Shown here: piece after piece, positions 22,618-32,635 of the stretch | Position numbering within the stretch: the first letter of the stretch is position 1 | Layout: each line of letters opens with the position of its first letter | Source of the DNA: Harmonia axyridis | Taxonomy: Eukaryota > Arthropoda > Insecta > Coleoptera > Coccinellidae | Direction of reading: 5' to 3' | Assembly (NCBI RefSeq): GCF_914767665.1 | Contig: NC_059502.1 | Coordinates: 37,838,812 to 37,902,811, forward strand | DNA: 64,000 nt | The notes under the pieces: generated by a model | Told to the model about the DNA's origin: nothing | What the model saw: the letters and a program-made list of their open reading frames with translations, nothing else | Database searches by the model: none | Translations under genes and position numbers: made by a program

Positions 22618-23840
22618 CGACCCTTCTCCCCAAGATAAAGAGTTCTGCCTAGTGGTCCCAAATGAGAGTTGCATGCAATAAAAGGGACCCGACACGCAGA
22701 CTCCACTTGAGGAAGTTGGATCTAAGGAATAAATCCCAATCAAGGTATTCGTCGGCGCATCCACCAAAATAAATCTCAAGTCAGACTTCACAGGGAGACT
22801 CACCGAAATGACCACGGTGATCCGTGAATCGGAAATAAGTGACCCCTCGCCACAAGATGAAGAATTCTGTCTGGTGGTCCCAAATGAGAGTTGCTCGCAA
22901 TGAGGGACCTGACACACAGATTCCACTTGGGAAGACGGATCTAAGAAATAAATTTCAAGCAGGGTATTTGTCGGCGCATCCACCAATTCACGACTCGGGT
23001 CAGACCGGACAAGGTAATTCGCCGAAAAGGCTGCTGTGATCCGGAGTTGAGAGATCCCTCTCCCCAAGATAAGGAGTTTTGCCTGATAGTTCCAAATAAG
23101 AGTTGCTCGCAATAAAGAACCGGACAGACCAACTTCACCTGAGAGAGAATGATCTAAGAAATAAATTTCGCTCAGGGTATACTTCGGCGCATCCACCAAT
23201 TCACGACTCGAGTCAGACCGGACAGGGTAATTCGCCGAAAAGGCTGCTGTGATCCGGAGATCAGAATTAAGCGACCCCTCTCCCCAAGATACGGAGTCTT
23301 GCTTGGTATTAACAAATAAGAGTTGCTCGCAATAAGGAACCGGACAGACAAACTCCACTTGAGAAAGAAAGATCTAAGAAATAAATTTCGCTCAGGGTAT
23401 ACTTCGGCGCATCTACCAATTCACGACTCGAGTCAGACCGGACAGGGTAATTCGCCGAAAAGGCCGCAGTGATCCGGAGATTGGAGATTAGCGACCTCTC
23501 TCCCCAAGATAAGGAGTTTTGCCTGGTAGTTCCAAATAAGAGTTGCTCGCAATGAGGGACCCGACACACAGATTCCACTTGAGAAAGACGGATCTAAAAA
23601 CTAAATTTCAAGCAGTGTATTTGTCGGCGAATCCACCAATTCACGACTCGAGTCAGACCGGACAGGGTAATTCGCCGAATAGGCTGCTGTGATCCGGAGA
23701 TCGGAATTAAGAGACCCCTCTCCCCAAGATAAGGAGTTTTGCCTGGTAGTTCCAAATAAGAGTTGATTGCAATTAGGAACCGGGCAGACAAACTCCACTT
23801 TACAAAGAAAGATCAAAGAAATAAATAAATAAATCACACT
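22618..23840. repeat. Tandem array of about 220-bp units inside LTR of element S
   Basis: Blocks of the type AGTTGCTCGCAATAAGG start at 22667, 22889, 23101, 23321, 23541 and 23761, so the spacing is 222, 212, 220, 220 and 220 bp. Each unit also carries TCGGCGCATCCACCAATTC, GTCAGACCGGACAGGG, GCTGCTGTGATCCGGAGAT and CCCCTCTCCCCAAGATAAGG. The last three units are the most alike. The other LTR has only two units, so the copy number differs between LTRs. The array leaves long minus-strand ORFs of repeated peptides, which I take as chance. Confidence 0.85.
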
Positions 23841-24110
23841 CGGAAAATAGCTATGGAACACAGGAAAGTCACCGGTAATACAGACAGGAATGAAACGGGT
23901 CTTACCAATCGTAAGAACTTCTCACTTCACCACACGAACTCAAATTCTTTTCGCGCACGAGCTAAGTGTCAAATTCACAAAGATAAAATTACTGCACTTA
24001 AACGACCGACGTTCAAAAAGAAAATTGTAAACTAAAAATTTAACTCTAAAATACTACTCCAGGAAAACCACAAAACAATCCGCTCAATAACTATCAGAAA
24101 ATATCTAGCT

Positions 24111-24235
24111 CGAAGACACCGACAGGAGTAACTAGAAAAATATCTTCCTACTTCGAAGACACCGGCAAGAATAATTAGCAAAATATATTTCTACTTCGAC
24201 GACACCGACAAGAATAATTCTCCTTTTCCGAAATA
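24111..24235. repeat. Three copies of a 43-bp tandem repeat
   Basis: CGAAGACACCGACAGGAGTA (24111), CGAAGACACCGGCAAGAATA (24154) and CGACGACACCGACAAGAATA (24197) start units spaced exactly 43 bp. They lie at the upstream (U3) side of the element S LTR, where enhancer-like repeats are common. Confidence 0.7.
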
Positions 24236-24283
24236 CTTCACTTGTAATGTCGATTGGAAGGGAAAAATTTCGAGTCTCAAAAT

Positions 24284-24790
24284 CGCCGGTGTCTTCTTCT
24301 TCTTCTTTAGCAGCCTTTCAGAATCCACTCCTGGACATAGGCCTCCCCTTATTTTTTCCACTCTTCTCTATCCCTAGCTATTCTATACCAGTTACGACTC
24401 GCAGTCTCTCTAATGTCGTCCATCCATGGACGATCTTGGAGGCGTTATTTTTCAAGTACAGAAAATGGCCAGACTTAAGTGTGAAGCCTGTTTGTTGTTC
24501 CGGTCTTCTTGTTTCGCGTAAGCCTATTATGTCCCATTTTATCCACGATAATTCCTCCTCCAATTCTTCTAATCTGTTGTTAGATTGTATTGTTCGTATG
24601 TTGAATGCAGCAACGAACAAAGTTGTTCTTGCTGTGTTGTTATATTGGGAATTTTTGCCTCCCCCAGAATCCGTGAGGCAGACCTTGAAGGTGTGGGATT
24701 TGGAAGATTGGTTCCTACCCACCTGGGGAACTATTCCTTTTGTTTTGAAATTCGCCATTTGTTATTTGGGGGTTTTTAGCCTCAATCCTC
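24284..24790 (-). pseudogene. RTE-like non-LTR element, endonuclease start fused to the 3' end
   Basis: On the minus strand 24758-24440 reads ARTTLFVAAFNIRTIQSNNRLEELEEELSWIKWDIIGLRETRR, the start of an RTE-like endonuclease. After SGHFLYLKNNAS it jumps to KIVHGWTTLERLRVVTGIE and, in another frame, GRPMSRSGF-type residues, which resemble the extreme C-terminus of RTE polymerase. The element ends in (CTT)n at 24291-24304. The middle of the endonuclease and nearly all of RT are deleted. The antisense frame 24247-24822 is a shadow. Confidence 0.6.
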
Positions 24791-25060
24791 CACGCTGGCT
24801 AGACGGGTTGGAGGATGGTTAAGGATAGTAGGTGATGGATATCATGTTTAGAAAGGATTGTAGGTAGAGGACAATGGTTTTCCCCGTATGGTCTTGGGAG
24901 ATAAACCAAAGCTCGCGTGGGCAGGGGCGCATCCCTGAAGTAGATCTGTCACCTATTGGGAGTATATGTGAGTATCTACACGCTACCACATCGCTTGCAT
25001 CGTTATATTTTCATGAAATAAATAAATCAGAAATTATTCCAAATGAATTTTCTTGAACTG
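24791..25060. other. Unrecognised intronic stretch
   Basis: No coding similarity that I can name and no repeat partner in the window, only GC-richer text around 24880-24960. Confidence 0.4.
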
Positions 25061-25074
25061 GACTGGTAGAATAA

Positions 25075-25810
25075 TGATGGAACTCTAAACCTGGGGCAAA
25101 TTATACTAGGTGATTCTAGTGAAATAATTATTGAATTCTAAACCTGGGGTGAATTATACCGGGTGATTCTAGTAACGAATTTCACTTCGTGATGAAGTAC
25201 TATCCAAAGCAAGAGAAAAATATTGAATTTTTGAAAAGTGAGAGCTAATTCCGCATTTTCGGAGTGATATTATTTCATTATAGGTTGAAAACAAAAATTT
25301 TTGTATTATAAACAGTTACTTATGATGTACTTTCATACTGAATTTTTGTTTCGAGAAAAATCGTAAAAAAAAGTGAAATTGGCACCCCAGTGGAATGCGA
25401 TATTTTTCTACAATCATCTCTGAGGTACAAACGAAAATTTTGGTGTTACAAATAGTTACTAACGAATACAGAAAAAAAAACTTCATCTTCGAAAAAGTGG
25501 GTGCTAATCTCGGTGCTAACTTCGCATTCTAGAAGATATTTTTTCATTAAAGATTAGGTTATAAACAAAAATGTTTGTGTTACAAACAGTTACTAACGAT
25601 CTTTCAAAATATTTTTTTTTCGAGAAAAATCGGAAAATCCAAAAAAAGCGTGAAATTTGCAACCAGCGGATTGCGGTATTTTTTTAACAGTATCCTTGAG
25701 TTACAAACGAAAATTCTTGTATTACAAACAGTTAATATAACGAAAGCAAAAAAAATTCTTCATTTTCAAAAAAGTGGGTGCTAACTTCACGGACACAGTA
25801 ACTTGGGAAA
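25075..25810. repeat. Diverged short tandem repeats in intron 1
   Basis: AACCTGGGGCAAATTATACTAGGTGATTCTAGT at 25089 recurs at about 25141 (period near 52 bp). Further on, blocks like AAACAAAAATTTTTGTATTA followed by AACAGTTACTTA recur at about 25289, 25430, 25564 and 25706 with GTGGGTGCTAACTTC between them, a loose period of 130-150 bp. Confidence 0.55.
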
Positions 25811-26131
25811 TCTGTATAAGTCAGCTCCTACAAAAAGTTTTCGCAATAGATTATCAAGCTACAACTCTGACAGTACTACTGAAAAATGTTAAATATAGTT
25901 ATTCTATTATCTATAAATCAAAAAGTTGAGGAAGTACCTCTTCAGAGCCATTTCATATCTCTCGGTTGATTTTTCGGAATAATTCATCCACGTTCAGCTC
26001 GGCTCATTCAACTTGTATTATATACTTTTGTTCTTCCAGATCAGGAACATAAAATAAAACGTTGATATAATGAAAACTCAGCTTGCTGCTAAAGGCCTAC
26101 AATACAACTTACCATTTCAAGCCCTGTCCGA
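25811..26131 (+). other. Intronic stretch, nothing recognised
   Basis: AT-rich sequence without coding similarity or repeats that I can support. Confidence 0.4.
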
Positions 26132-26332
26132 CATGGCGTACACCAATGTGAACACACATTTCCATTGATTTTTATTGAGTTTCCTTTCCTTCTATAGCTC
26201 GTGTTCATTGTGTATACTGGAGTGCTATATACATCATAGTAATGCAGTATACACAATAAACACGAAGTATAGGGGGAAAGGGAAATCAATAAAAATCAAT
26301 GGAAATGTGTGTACACTGAAGTGTACGCCATG
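26132..26332. mobile_element. Fold-back MITE-like palindrome with about 87-bp arms
   Basis: CATGGCGTACAC at 26132 pairs with GTGTACGCCATG ending at 26332. Nearly all of each arm pairs, including CACATTTCCATTGATTTTTAT with its reverse complement, around a loop of about 30 bases. No ORF lies inside. It sits 306 bases upstream of receptor exon 2. Confidence 0.8.
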
Positions 26333-26637
26333 ACCGAAAGGGTTAAACATATCACCATCAACGCTCGACATTGGGAACAAAACCGGAAGAAAATGTTAGC
26401 AAGTCTGTCCGACCCTCTTTCTATTCGGTCGCACAATAATCACGGCAAATGAAATCAGTCGTCCTACTTCACGGAACATCAATTAATTTCATTTCTGAGG
26501 AACAGAACTCCAGAACGAACTCGTACGAATTCTTTCTAACGCGAATAATCCAGGACAAGCTTGTCGAAATTGTCCTTATAGAGAAGACGAATTTGTAGCA
26601 GACCCTTTAAACTTCATATTTGATTAATTTTTTCTAG

Positions 26638-26799
26638 GGGCAATATTTACGGAAGACCAAGAAAACAGTGCCGTCGAATTGGCCTTTAAGTACGCTGTCT
26701 ACAAGATCAACAAGGACAAGAAGATTCTGCCTCGTACTTCCCTGGTGTACGATATCCAGTACGTGCCCAAAGATGACAGTTTCCATGCAAGCAAAAGAG
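26638..26799 (+). CDS. Kainate-type ionotropic glutamate receptor, exon 2
   Basis: The acceptor TTTTTTCTAG ends at 26637 and the donor GTAGGC begins at 26800. The exon enters in phase 1 and leaves in phase 1. It encodes AIFTEDQENSAVELAFKYAV, then YKINKDKKILPRTSLVYDIQY and VPKDDSFHASKR, the first beta-alpha units of the amino-terminal (LIVBP-like) domain. The residues TEDQ, AFKYAV, IN..K.LLP and DDSF are typical of arthropod kainate-type subunits. The domain lies outside the cell and governs assembly and modulation. There is no stop or frameshift, in contrast to all surrounding sequence, so this is host coding DNA under constraint. Confidence 0.9.
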
Positions 26800-26876
26800 G
26801 TAGGCCGGCCGTTATGTCATCCGCATTTTCCATACTGATGTGTGAGATGATTTGCCGCCATAACGGCGTAATACAG

Positions 26877-27609
26877 GGTGGTCAAGAGATTGAGGTGAAA
26901 AAAAAACAGGTCCCTCGTGTCATAGGCTATTCGAATCACCCCCATGTATGGTTTGCGATTTTTCCTTTCGAGTTATTAATTTTTCATGAACTTTTCGACT
27001 TGATCATCTTAAAAAAGATATAAAAAAAAATTACAAGACATTTCTGTGAATTTTTTTTTGGAACTCAAACTCCATGAACTTTACATTTGCAAATAAAATA
27101 ACCAGGTTCGTAACTTTGATAGAAATTATGAAAATGTTGGTCTTGAGTGAAAATGTTACGTGAATTTGGATTATGATCTAAATTTTCGAATCAGAATTTA
27201 AAATGAGAAAAGGCTAATTCACGGTTTCTCAGTATGCTTAAAAACTGCGCTCAACAGTCAGCTTTTAGAATCATTAATAAAAAACGGTAATTAACAGTCA
27301 ACTTTTGCTAGAATTAGCCTTCACAGTCAACGAGGTGGAAAAAAAGGAAGAACAAGAAATTTACTAAAAAAATATTTTTCGCATTTTTAAGATTTTTCTG
27401 ATCAAGTTATGATAGAAAAAGCCGAAAATTAATGAGAATTAGCTTCAGATGTAGGTCAAAAAAAGTTTCAGAAAAAAAAAGAAAGGTATGGCAATAAATA
27501 ACACATCATAATGTATTATGATGAATGATTATTTATGAAATTTTACACAAAAATTTACAAAACCGTGATGAATCGCATAACATACATACTCTTCAATCTC
27601 TTGACCACC
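26877..27609. mobile_element. Non-autonomous DNA element with 17-bp terminal inverted repeats
   Basis: GGTGGTCAAGAGATTGAGG at 26877 is matched by CTTCAATCTCTTGACCACC ending at 27609, giving a 733-bp element with near-perfect inverted ends. The inside is AT-rich with no transposase. It lies about 77 bases after the exon 2 donor. Confidence 0.65.
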
Positions 27610-28469
27610 ATATGTTTATTTATATCGTTTAAATTCTAGAAATTAATTAGATTTCCATTCTAGAGACTGGAAATCTAAATTAAACATGACTTGACGTTCA
27701 GGAATAGTTCTCCTAAGAATATTTCCAACTTAAAATGAAAAATATTTGTATTGAACTTGAACGGACATATTTCTATGATATTAGAATATCGGAAAATAGG
27801 AGTAGCAATTTCGATAAATTGTCGATAATAAGTTTTTTACGTACTTCCCAAATGACAGTCATTGGGAAATCCTACCAATCATCAATGGAACCATCCTTCA
27901 TTTACTTCATGATAAATCATCATTGCAGAATCTTGTCCCACTGTCACATTTCTATGCTTAAACATTATAATCTGTTAATGGAAATAAAATAACTTATTCA
28001 TAAAAAACGCTAATTTCAAGAAATATATCACAATAATATTGATGTTATTAACAGAATATTATATGATGAAACGTTGGATAAAAAATCTGTTTACGTCAAA
28101 TTGAGAACAATTTACTGTCGAATAAAAAATTCCTGTAACATTTTTTGATAATATTTGAAATAAAGTGGGAAAAAAAAAATCAAAATGACATAATTCACTT
28201 TTTTTATGATATCTCAATAACCGGCCCTGATAATCTCGATTTGTTTGAACTGCTTTATGATGCTTTTATGCATGCAATTTTTTCTCCATTTGACCGACCT
28301 TCTAACTCTTATGGTTTAAAAGCTACCAATACAATCCCATTAAAAAAGTGGCCACCCTGTAGACTTGTCTTGTTTGGTTTCCAAAATAGTTATTTAGTAA
28401 TCTTCCATTCAACTCTTTCTTAGTACCTATCCTCTCAATTAATTTTTACTTTAATCTTTAATAACAGTA
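27610..28469 (+). other. Receptor intron 2, nothing recognised
   Basis: AT-rich DNA with short chance ORFs. None shows a family pattern or codon bias that I can support. Confidence 0.4.
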
Positions 28470-28875
28470 ATTAATGATTTTTCAATACTTTCAATCGGTT
28501 TGTCCATCAGAAATGCTTGACTGTGTAGAAATAGAGTATACTGTTCTAATAAAGAGACAAAAAAAATCGGTTACAGCTTTTAAGGCCTTTTTTTCAGCTA
28601 AGAATTTTTTTTTCAATGGCACCCATAGCTTCAGCAAGCGTTCAATAGCTAGAACTAGTGAAAGCCATCGAATTCTAGAATAAGAAAGAACATTGCTGTA
28701 AGTTGTTTCTGCATACTCACGAAAACCTTTCATCGTTCGACCCTTACAAAAAATATCGAAAAGTATTTGAAAATTTTAAGACCAATTGAATGCACAGAAA
28801 TTAAAATCATATCGGCGGAAGTGGAAGCAGTATTGTGAAGTCTATGTGCCATACAACCGATAGTTTCGTTGTCGA
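28470..28875 (-). pseudogene. hAT-like transposase fragment
   Basis: On the minus strand the sequence reads IGCMAHRLHNTASTSADMI, then KIFKYFSIFFVRVER, then REYAETTYSNVLSYSRIRWLSLVLAIERLLKLWVPLKKKFL. This order (CxxHxLHN..., then TRWLSL) is a well known central block of hAT-type transposases of insects. One stop lies before the last block. No start, end or terminal repeat was found, so it is a remnant. Confidence 0.6.
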
Positions 28876-29514
28876 ATTAAAAAAAACTCGCCTTTATTTT
28901 ACTTCAAAGTAAGTACCTATTTGTGTTATCCGCACTGATAGCGAAAATATTTTATATGGAAATATTAAGGTACTCAAAGGATTGATGAACCTTGGAAATG
29001 AGGGACTTCTTATAACCTGATTTCTCAAAGATGTTACACCTAAATATGATTGCTTGTAAGGCAACATAAGCCATGGGTTTTTGAAAGGTAGATCTATTCA
29101 TTCTGCCTCTTTTCAGTTCATTATAGCTATACTGAATATTCCTAATACAAAATTTTACTGTAGGTCTTTTCATAGATCTTATCGAATGATTATGTAAATT
29201 CAATATTTGTCAAAACTGAAAATAAACATTGAATGCAGTTTCTTTATTTCAGATAGTATTTCTATTGACTGATAATAACTCTCACATTTTGATTATGCAT
29301 TTTTCCCAAATTTTTTAAAGAAGAAAGAAATTGCCATTTCTAGAGAAATGAGAATTTCAGATTTCAAAATGTTTCATTTCTCCAAAAATGACTAATTACT
29401 ACTTCAAATATATACACCCTATATAATAGTTGATCAAATATTGTGTATTTCTTTACAAATAAGTTAATAATTTGAAGCTATAATCTCAATTTTCAGACTT
29501 GAATTGGTCCAACA
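28876..29514 (+). other. Intron 2, nothing recognised
   Basis: AT-rich, with no coding pattern or repeat partner visible. Confidence 0.4.
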
Positions 29515-29589
29515 CAGGGCCGTATCTAGGTAGTATTGCGCCTGTGGCAATATATTTGACAGCGCCCCCCATTTTCGAGAATTTTTTCT

Positions 29590-29905
29590 TTATCCATTCT
29601 TCTTCTTAGTACGCCGTCTCCTAACGAAGGTTGGCGATCCCTCTGGCAATCAAAACTCTAGATGTAGCTGCCCTAAAAATGTCGGTGGAGGTGCAACCAA
29701 ACCATCTTCTCAAATCCTTCAGCCAAGAATTTTGTCTTCTCCCCACCGATCTTCTGCCCTGTATTTTTCCTTCTATCATCAACCTAAGAAGCTCATATTT
29801 CTCACCCCTCATCACATGTCCTATGTATCTGGTCTTTCTTTCTTTCTTTGTTTTTTCTTCATAATTTACGTCATATATTTTCGTTAAAGTTTTAGAATAA
29901 TACAC
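29590..29905 (-). pseudogene. RTE-like non-LTR element, C-terminal end
   Basis: The minus frame 29905-29621 ends the RT: RYIGHVMRGEKYELLRLMIEGK, GRRSVGRRQNSWLKDLRRWFG, then ARGIANLR. This is the conserved C-terminal tail of insect RTE-like polymerases, followed by a (GAA)n-like tail at 29600-29610. It is a short 5'-truncated copy, and it lies between the left CAGGG end and the transposase of the hAT element, so it inserted later. Confidence 0.65.
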
Positions 29906-30151
29906 AATAATGTAGATATTTACTTATTTGATTAAATATTATTATTTATATAAAAATAAAGCAAATTCCAAAACAAAATTTTTATATTCATATAGTAAAT
30001 AGGTACCTATATCTAAAAAAATTCATATATTTCTACTTAATTTTTCGAAAAACTGAAAATGTAAAGTATTTTTTCGGATAATTGACTAGAAAATTATAAT
30101 CGATAATCACAATTATGTAAGTACGTTATTGGTTCAAAATCTCACTTTTCT

Positions 30152-31752
30152 TCATTTTAATTCGGCAAATGAATCCACTAATTCCGAGTAATCTAAGGTA
30201 CATGTCACTTCCCTTTCGATGACAAGGATTGACATATTTGATAATCGCTCTTGTCCCAAGGAGGAACGAAGATACGACTTTATGAGTTTTAGTTTGCTAA
30301 AAGAACGTTCACAAGTAGCAGTTGTCACTAGCAAACTCAGAAATATTCTCAAAGCCGTTTGTAGATTCGGATAAATATTCTCAAGAGTCAGATCATATAT
30401 ACCATTCAATATTTGTAATGGCCCAATTTCGATAAAGTTGTCTATAATTAGGTTACTTTGAAATTTAAAACTTTCAATTTCCATTGAAAATTCATGTGCA
30501 TTCAAATCAGAAGGATATTTTGTTGGAAGATCTGCAGCACTTTTCTTCAAATCGTCAATAGTCATAGATTGAATAACACTTCCATTCAAAAAACTGAAGT
30601 TGTCGGCCACTTCCTTCAAAACAACAGATCTTTTTCCCATTTCCATTATTGTTTTATCAAGCACTTGTAATAGTCCAATTCTGAGTTTTGCATTTGCATC
30701 AAAAAGATAAGCTTCATCACTAGCTAGTTTTCCTGACATTTTTGGTTCAATATGCACGTAACGTATTATATGAACCATCTGCTCTCGATGAGCCACATCT
30801 GTGGTACAGTCATTCAATATTGAGAAATATTTCGCGTCCTTTATATCTTGAATAATATGTCTTCGTACTTTAGTAGCTGCTAAACCAATCAGCTCATTTT
30901 GTATTCCAGAAGAAAAATAGGAGAGTTTGCCTTTATTGTGGGTCTTAATAACATTATCATAGTAACTTACCAGTTCAATTGTGTTAAGAAGTCTACCACA
31001 ATTTGGATGTCCGATTATTTCAGATGTTATACAATGTAAAATTTCATCAATGATCACTTTTTAAATATGCCTCCACTTATTTTTCTCGTTTTCTATTGCC
31101 CACCCATTTTCAATCTCTTTTCAAAAGCTTTCAACTTTATGTAGTTTTCTCTATGACTGATAGAATTTTCGTGACGAGGTAACGTAGGATTTAAATGTTT
31201 CCAATCAATGGTCCAAATGTTGTTGGTATCATTAAAAAGTTTAAATGGGAAACAAAATAGTGAGTCCAAATCCTTACAATAAATGAGCCAATTTCTAAAA
31301 ATTCTTTCTCCATTTTTCTTGATGTTTGTGAACCAATGTTTTTCAAATCGCCTGTTGTTCGTCAACGGATAACATCCGATGTAATCACAACAAATAGGAC
31401 CATGTTCAACAGACATCGTAATAGTATTATTACATATTTATATTCCACGTTGTTGGATTGTTGAAATCAATCTCTGTTAGTTTGGAGTTCATGATTTTGT
31501 CGATTTTCTTCGTTTTTTGTGATTTTGACTAGATTCAAGTTTTATATATTTTTTTTGTTCACTTTCGCTATCTGTAGAACTTGAATCAGTAATATCAGAA
31601 TTTTTAAGACTGACAGTTTTACTCACTTCAGTAGTACACGGTTTTTGTGGTAATAAAAACTTTGATATGTCACTTGTGTTGGCTTTTAAGGCAGCAGGTT
31701 TTTGAGCACTTAGTGCTTTATTCTGCGCTCCTGATAATTTTTTTGGTGGCAT
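30152..31752 (-). pseudogene. hAT transposase (ZMYM1/DUF4371 type), internally deleted
   Basis: Three minus-strand pieces lie in order. 31752-31489 is a polar N-terminus starting MPPKKLSG. 31416-31093 is a TTF-type zinc finger region (GPICCDYIGCYPLTNNRRFEKHW, then HENSISHRENYIKLKAFEKRL). 31057-30152 starts with the DUF4371 block (GIQNELIGLAATKVRRHIIQ, DAKYFSILNDCTTDVAHREQM) and ends with the hAT dimerisation domain (NLQTALRIFLSLLVTTATCERSFSKLKLIKS). Between them several hundred residues of the catalytic core are missing, after HIEPKMSGK. Stops and a frameshift separate the pieces. It cannot be an active transposase. Confidence 0.75.
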
Positions 31753-32383
31753 GTCTGCAAAAAAACAATCGTAAACATAGCATAAGAATAATATTTGGAT
31801 GGAAGATTGATAATCAAAATCCTTTGTTTCATTTTTTTCATACGAATTTTTTCGTAAGGAAATTATAATTTCTGATTAAATAAATAATTGAATACTAAAT
31901 CATTCCATATCTAATATTAGTTTTCTGTTTTATTTGAATTGGTCTATCTCAAAATGTAAACTACGAAAGGAACAGGGAACACGAACCATAATGCCAATTT
32001 TGCAAGCCCAGGATATTTTTGATTTATATTTAAAAAAATTTTTTTTTTCATGTATAATTTTTTCTTAACTTACCTGAAATACCACAATTTCTTTGGATAG
32101 AATTTAAAATATACAGGAACCCCCCGTGAATCCCTGCTTGTTCCACAGGTTGGTAGTCGTCGAATTTGTTAGTCATCATATTGGTGAATATTTCCATATT
32201 TCTATTGAAACACCTATTTCAACTTTCTCAATATAATCCACAATAGCAACGATAAAATCGAAGTCTGGAACTGAAGCAAATATTTATGTGTATCTTTGTT
32301 GTGTTGTGCACAAGCATTTGAAAGCTACGGACGTTAAATCATCGCTTTTCGTAAATTTTCTTTAAGAAACCTTTTGACTTCAG

Positions 32384-32635
32384 CATGCAAGTTGGTTGAC
32401 TTTGGAGTGCAAGCTGTGTTCGGTCCATCAGATCCAGTTTTGGGTGCCCATATTCACGCCATATGCGATGCCTTGGATATCCCACATCTGGAAGCCAGAC
32501 CAGACTTGGAATCTGAATTCAGAGAATTCGCAATCAATTTGTATCCCGCTCAACATTTGCTCAATGCTGCGTTCCAAGACGTGATGGAGTTTCTGAATTG
32601 GACACGAGTGGCCATTGTATACGAAGGAGATTATG
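32384..32635 (+). CDS. Kainate-type ionotropic glutamate receptor, exon 3
   Basis: The acceptor TTTTGACTTCAG ends at 32383 and the donor GTAAG starts at 32636; both phases are 1, matching exon 2. The exon encodes CKLVDFGVQAVFGPSDPVLG, AHIHAICDALDIPHLEARPD, then FREFAINLYPAQHLLNAAFQDVMEFLNWTRVAIVYEGDY, a textbook part of the amino-terminal domain: the Cys of the conserved disulfide, GPSDP, DIPHLEAR and NWTRVAIVYE. There is no disruption. The next exon should begin with the rest of a Gly codon. It was not found with confidence before the end of the window. Confidence 0.92.

Larger units (their letters stand above)
21902..24270 (-). repeat. 5' LTR of Gypsy element S, expanded by tandem repeats
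   Basis: From TGTGACGACGAC at 21902 this is the second copy of the direct repeat seen at 15510. About 720 bp of shared sequence leads into a tandem array (22618-23840), then a promoter-side stretch with a 43-bp repeat (24111-24235). The outer end near 24270 is not defined, because no clean CA end or target duplication could be found. If the array belongs to the LTR, this LTR exceeds 2 kb. Confidence 0.55.
29515..32136 (-). mobile_element. Candidate hAT element with CAGGG ends
   Basis: CAGGGCCGTATCTAGG at 29515 is a typical hAT terminus, and CCCTG ending at 32136 could be the other end. They bracket a minus-strand transposase remnant (30152-31752). Only the first five bases clearly agree and the 8-bp flanks (GTCCAACA, CTTGTTCC) do not match, so the right end is tentative. 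Confidence 0.4.

Noticed and set aside
22423..23358. 311-codon ORF as a host gene
   Set aside because: Its peptide repeats follow the 220-bp DNA repeat, which is not a multiple of three, so coding is unlikely.
22618..23840. Array as a CRISPR-like repeat
   Set aside because: Units are long (about 220 bp), contiguous and without spacers, inside an eukaryotic LTR.
24247..24822. 191-codon plus-strand ORF
   Set aside because: It is the antisense shadow of the RTE-like endonuclease start, whose residues on the minus strand match the family.
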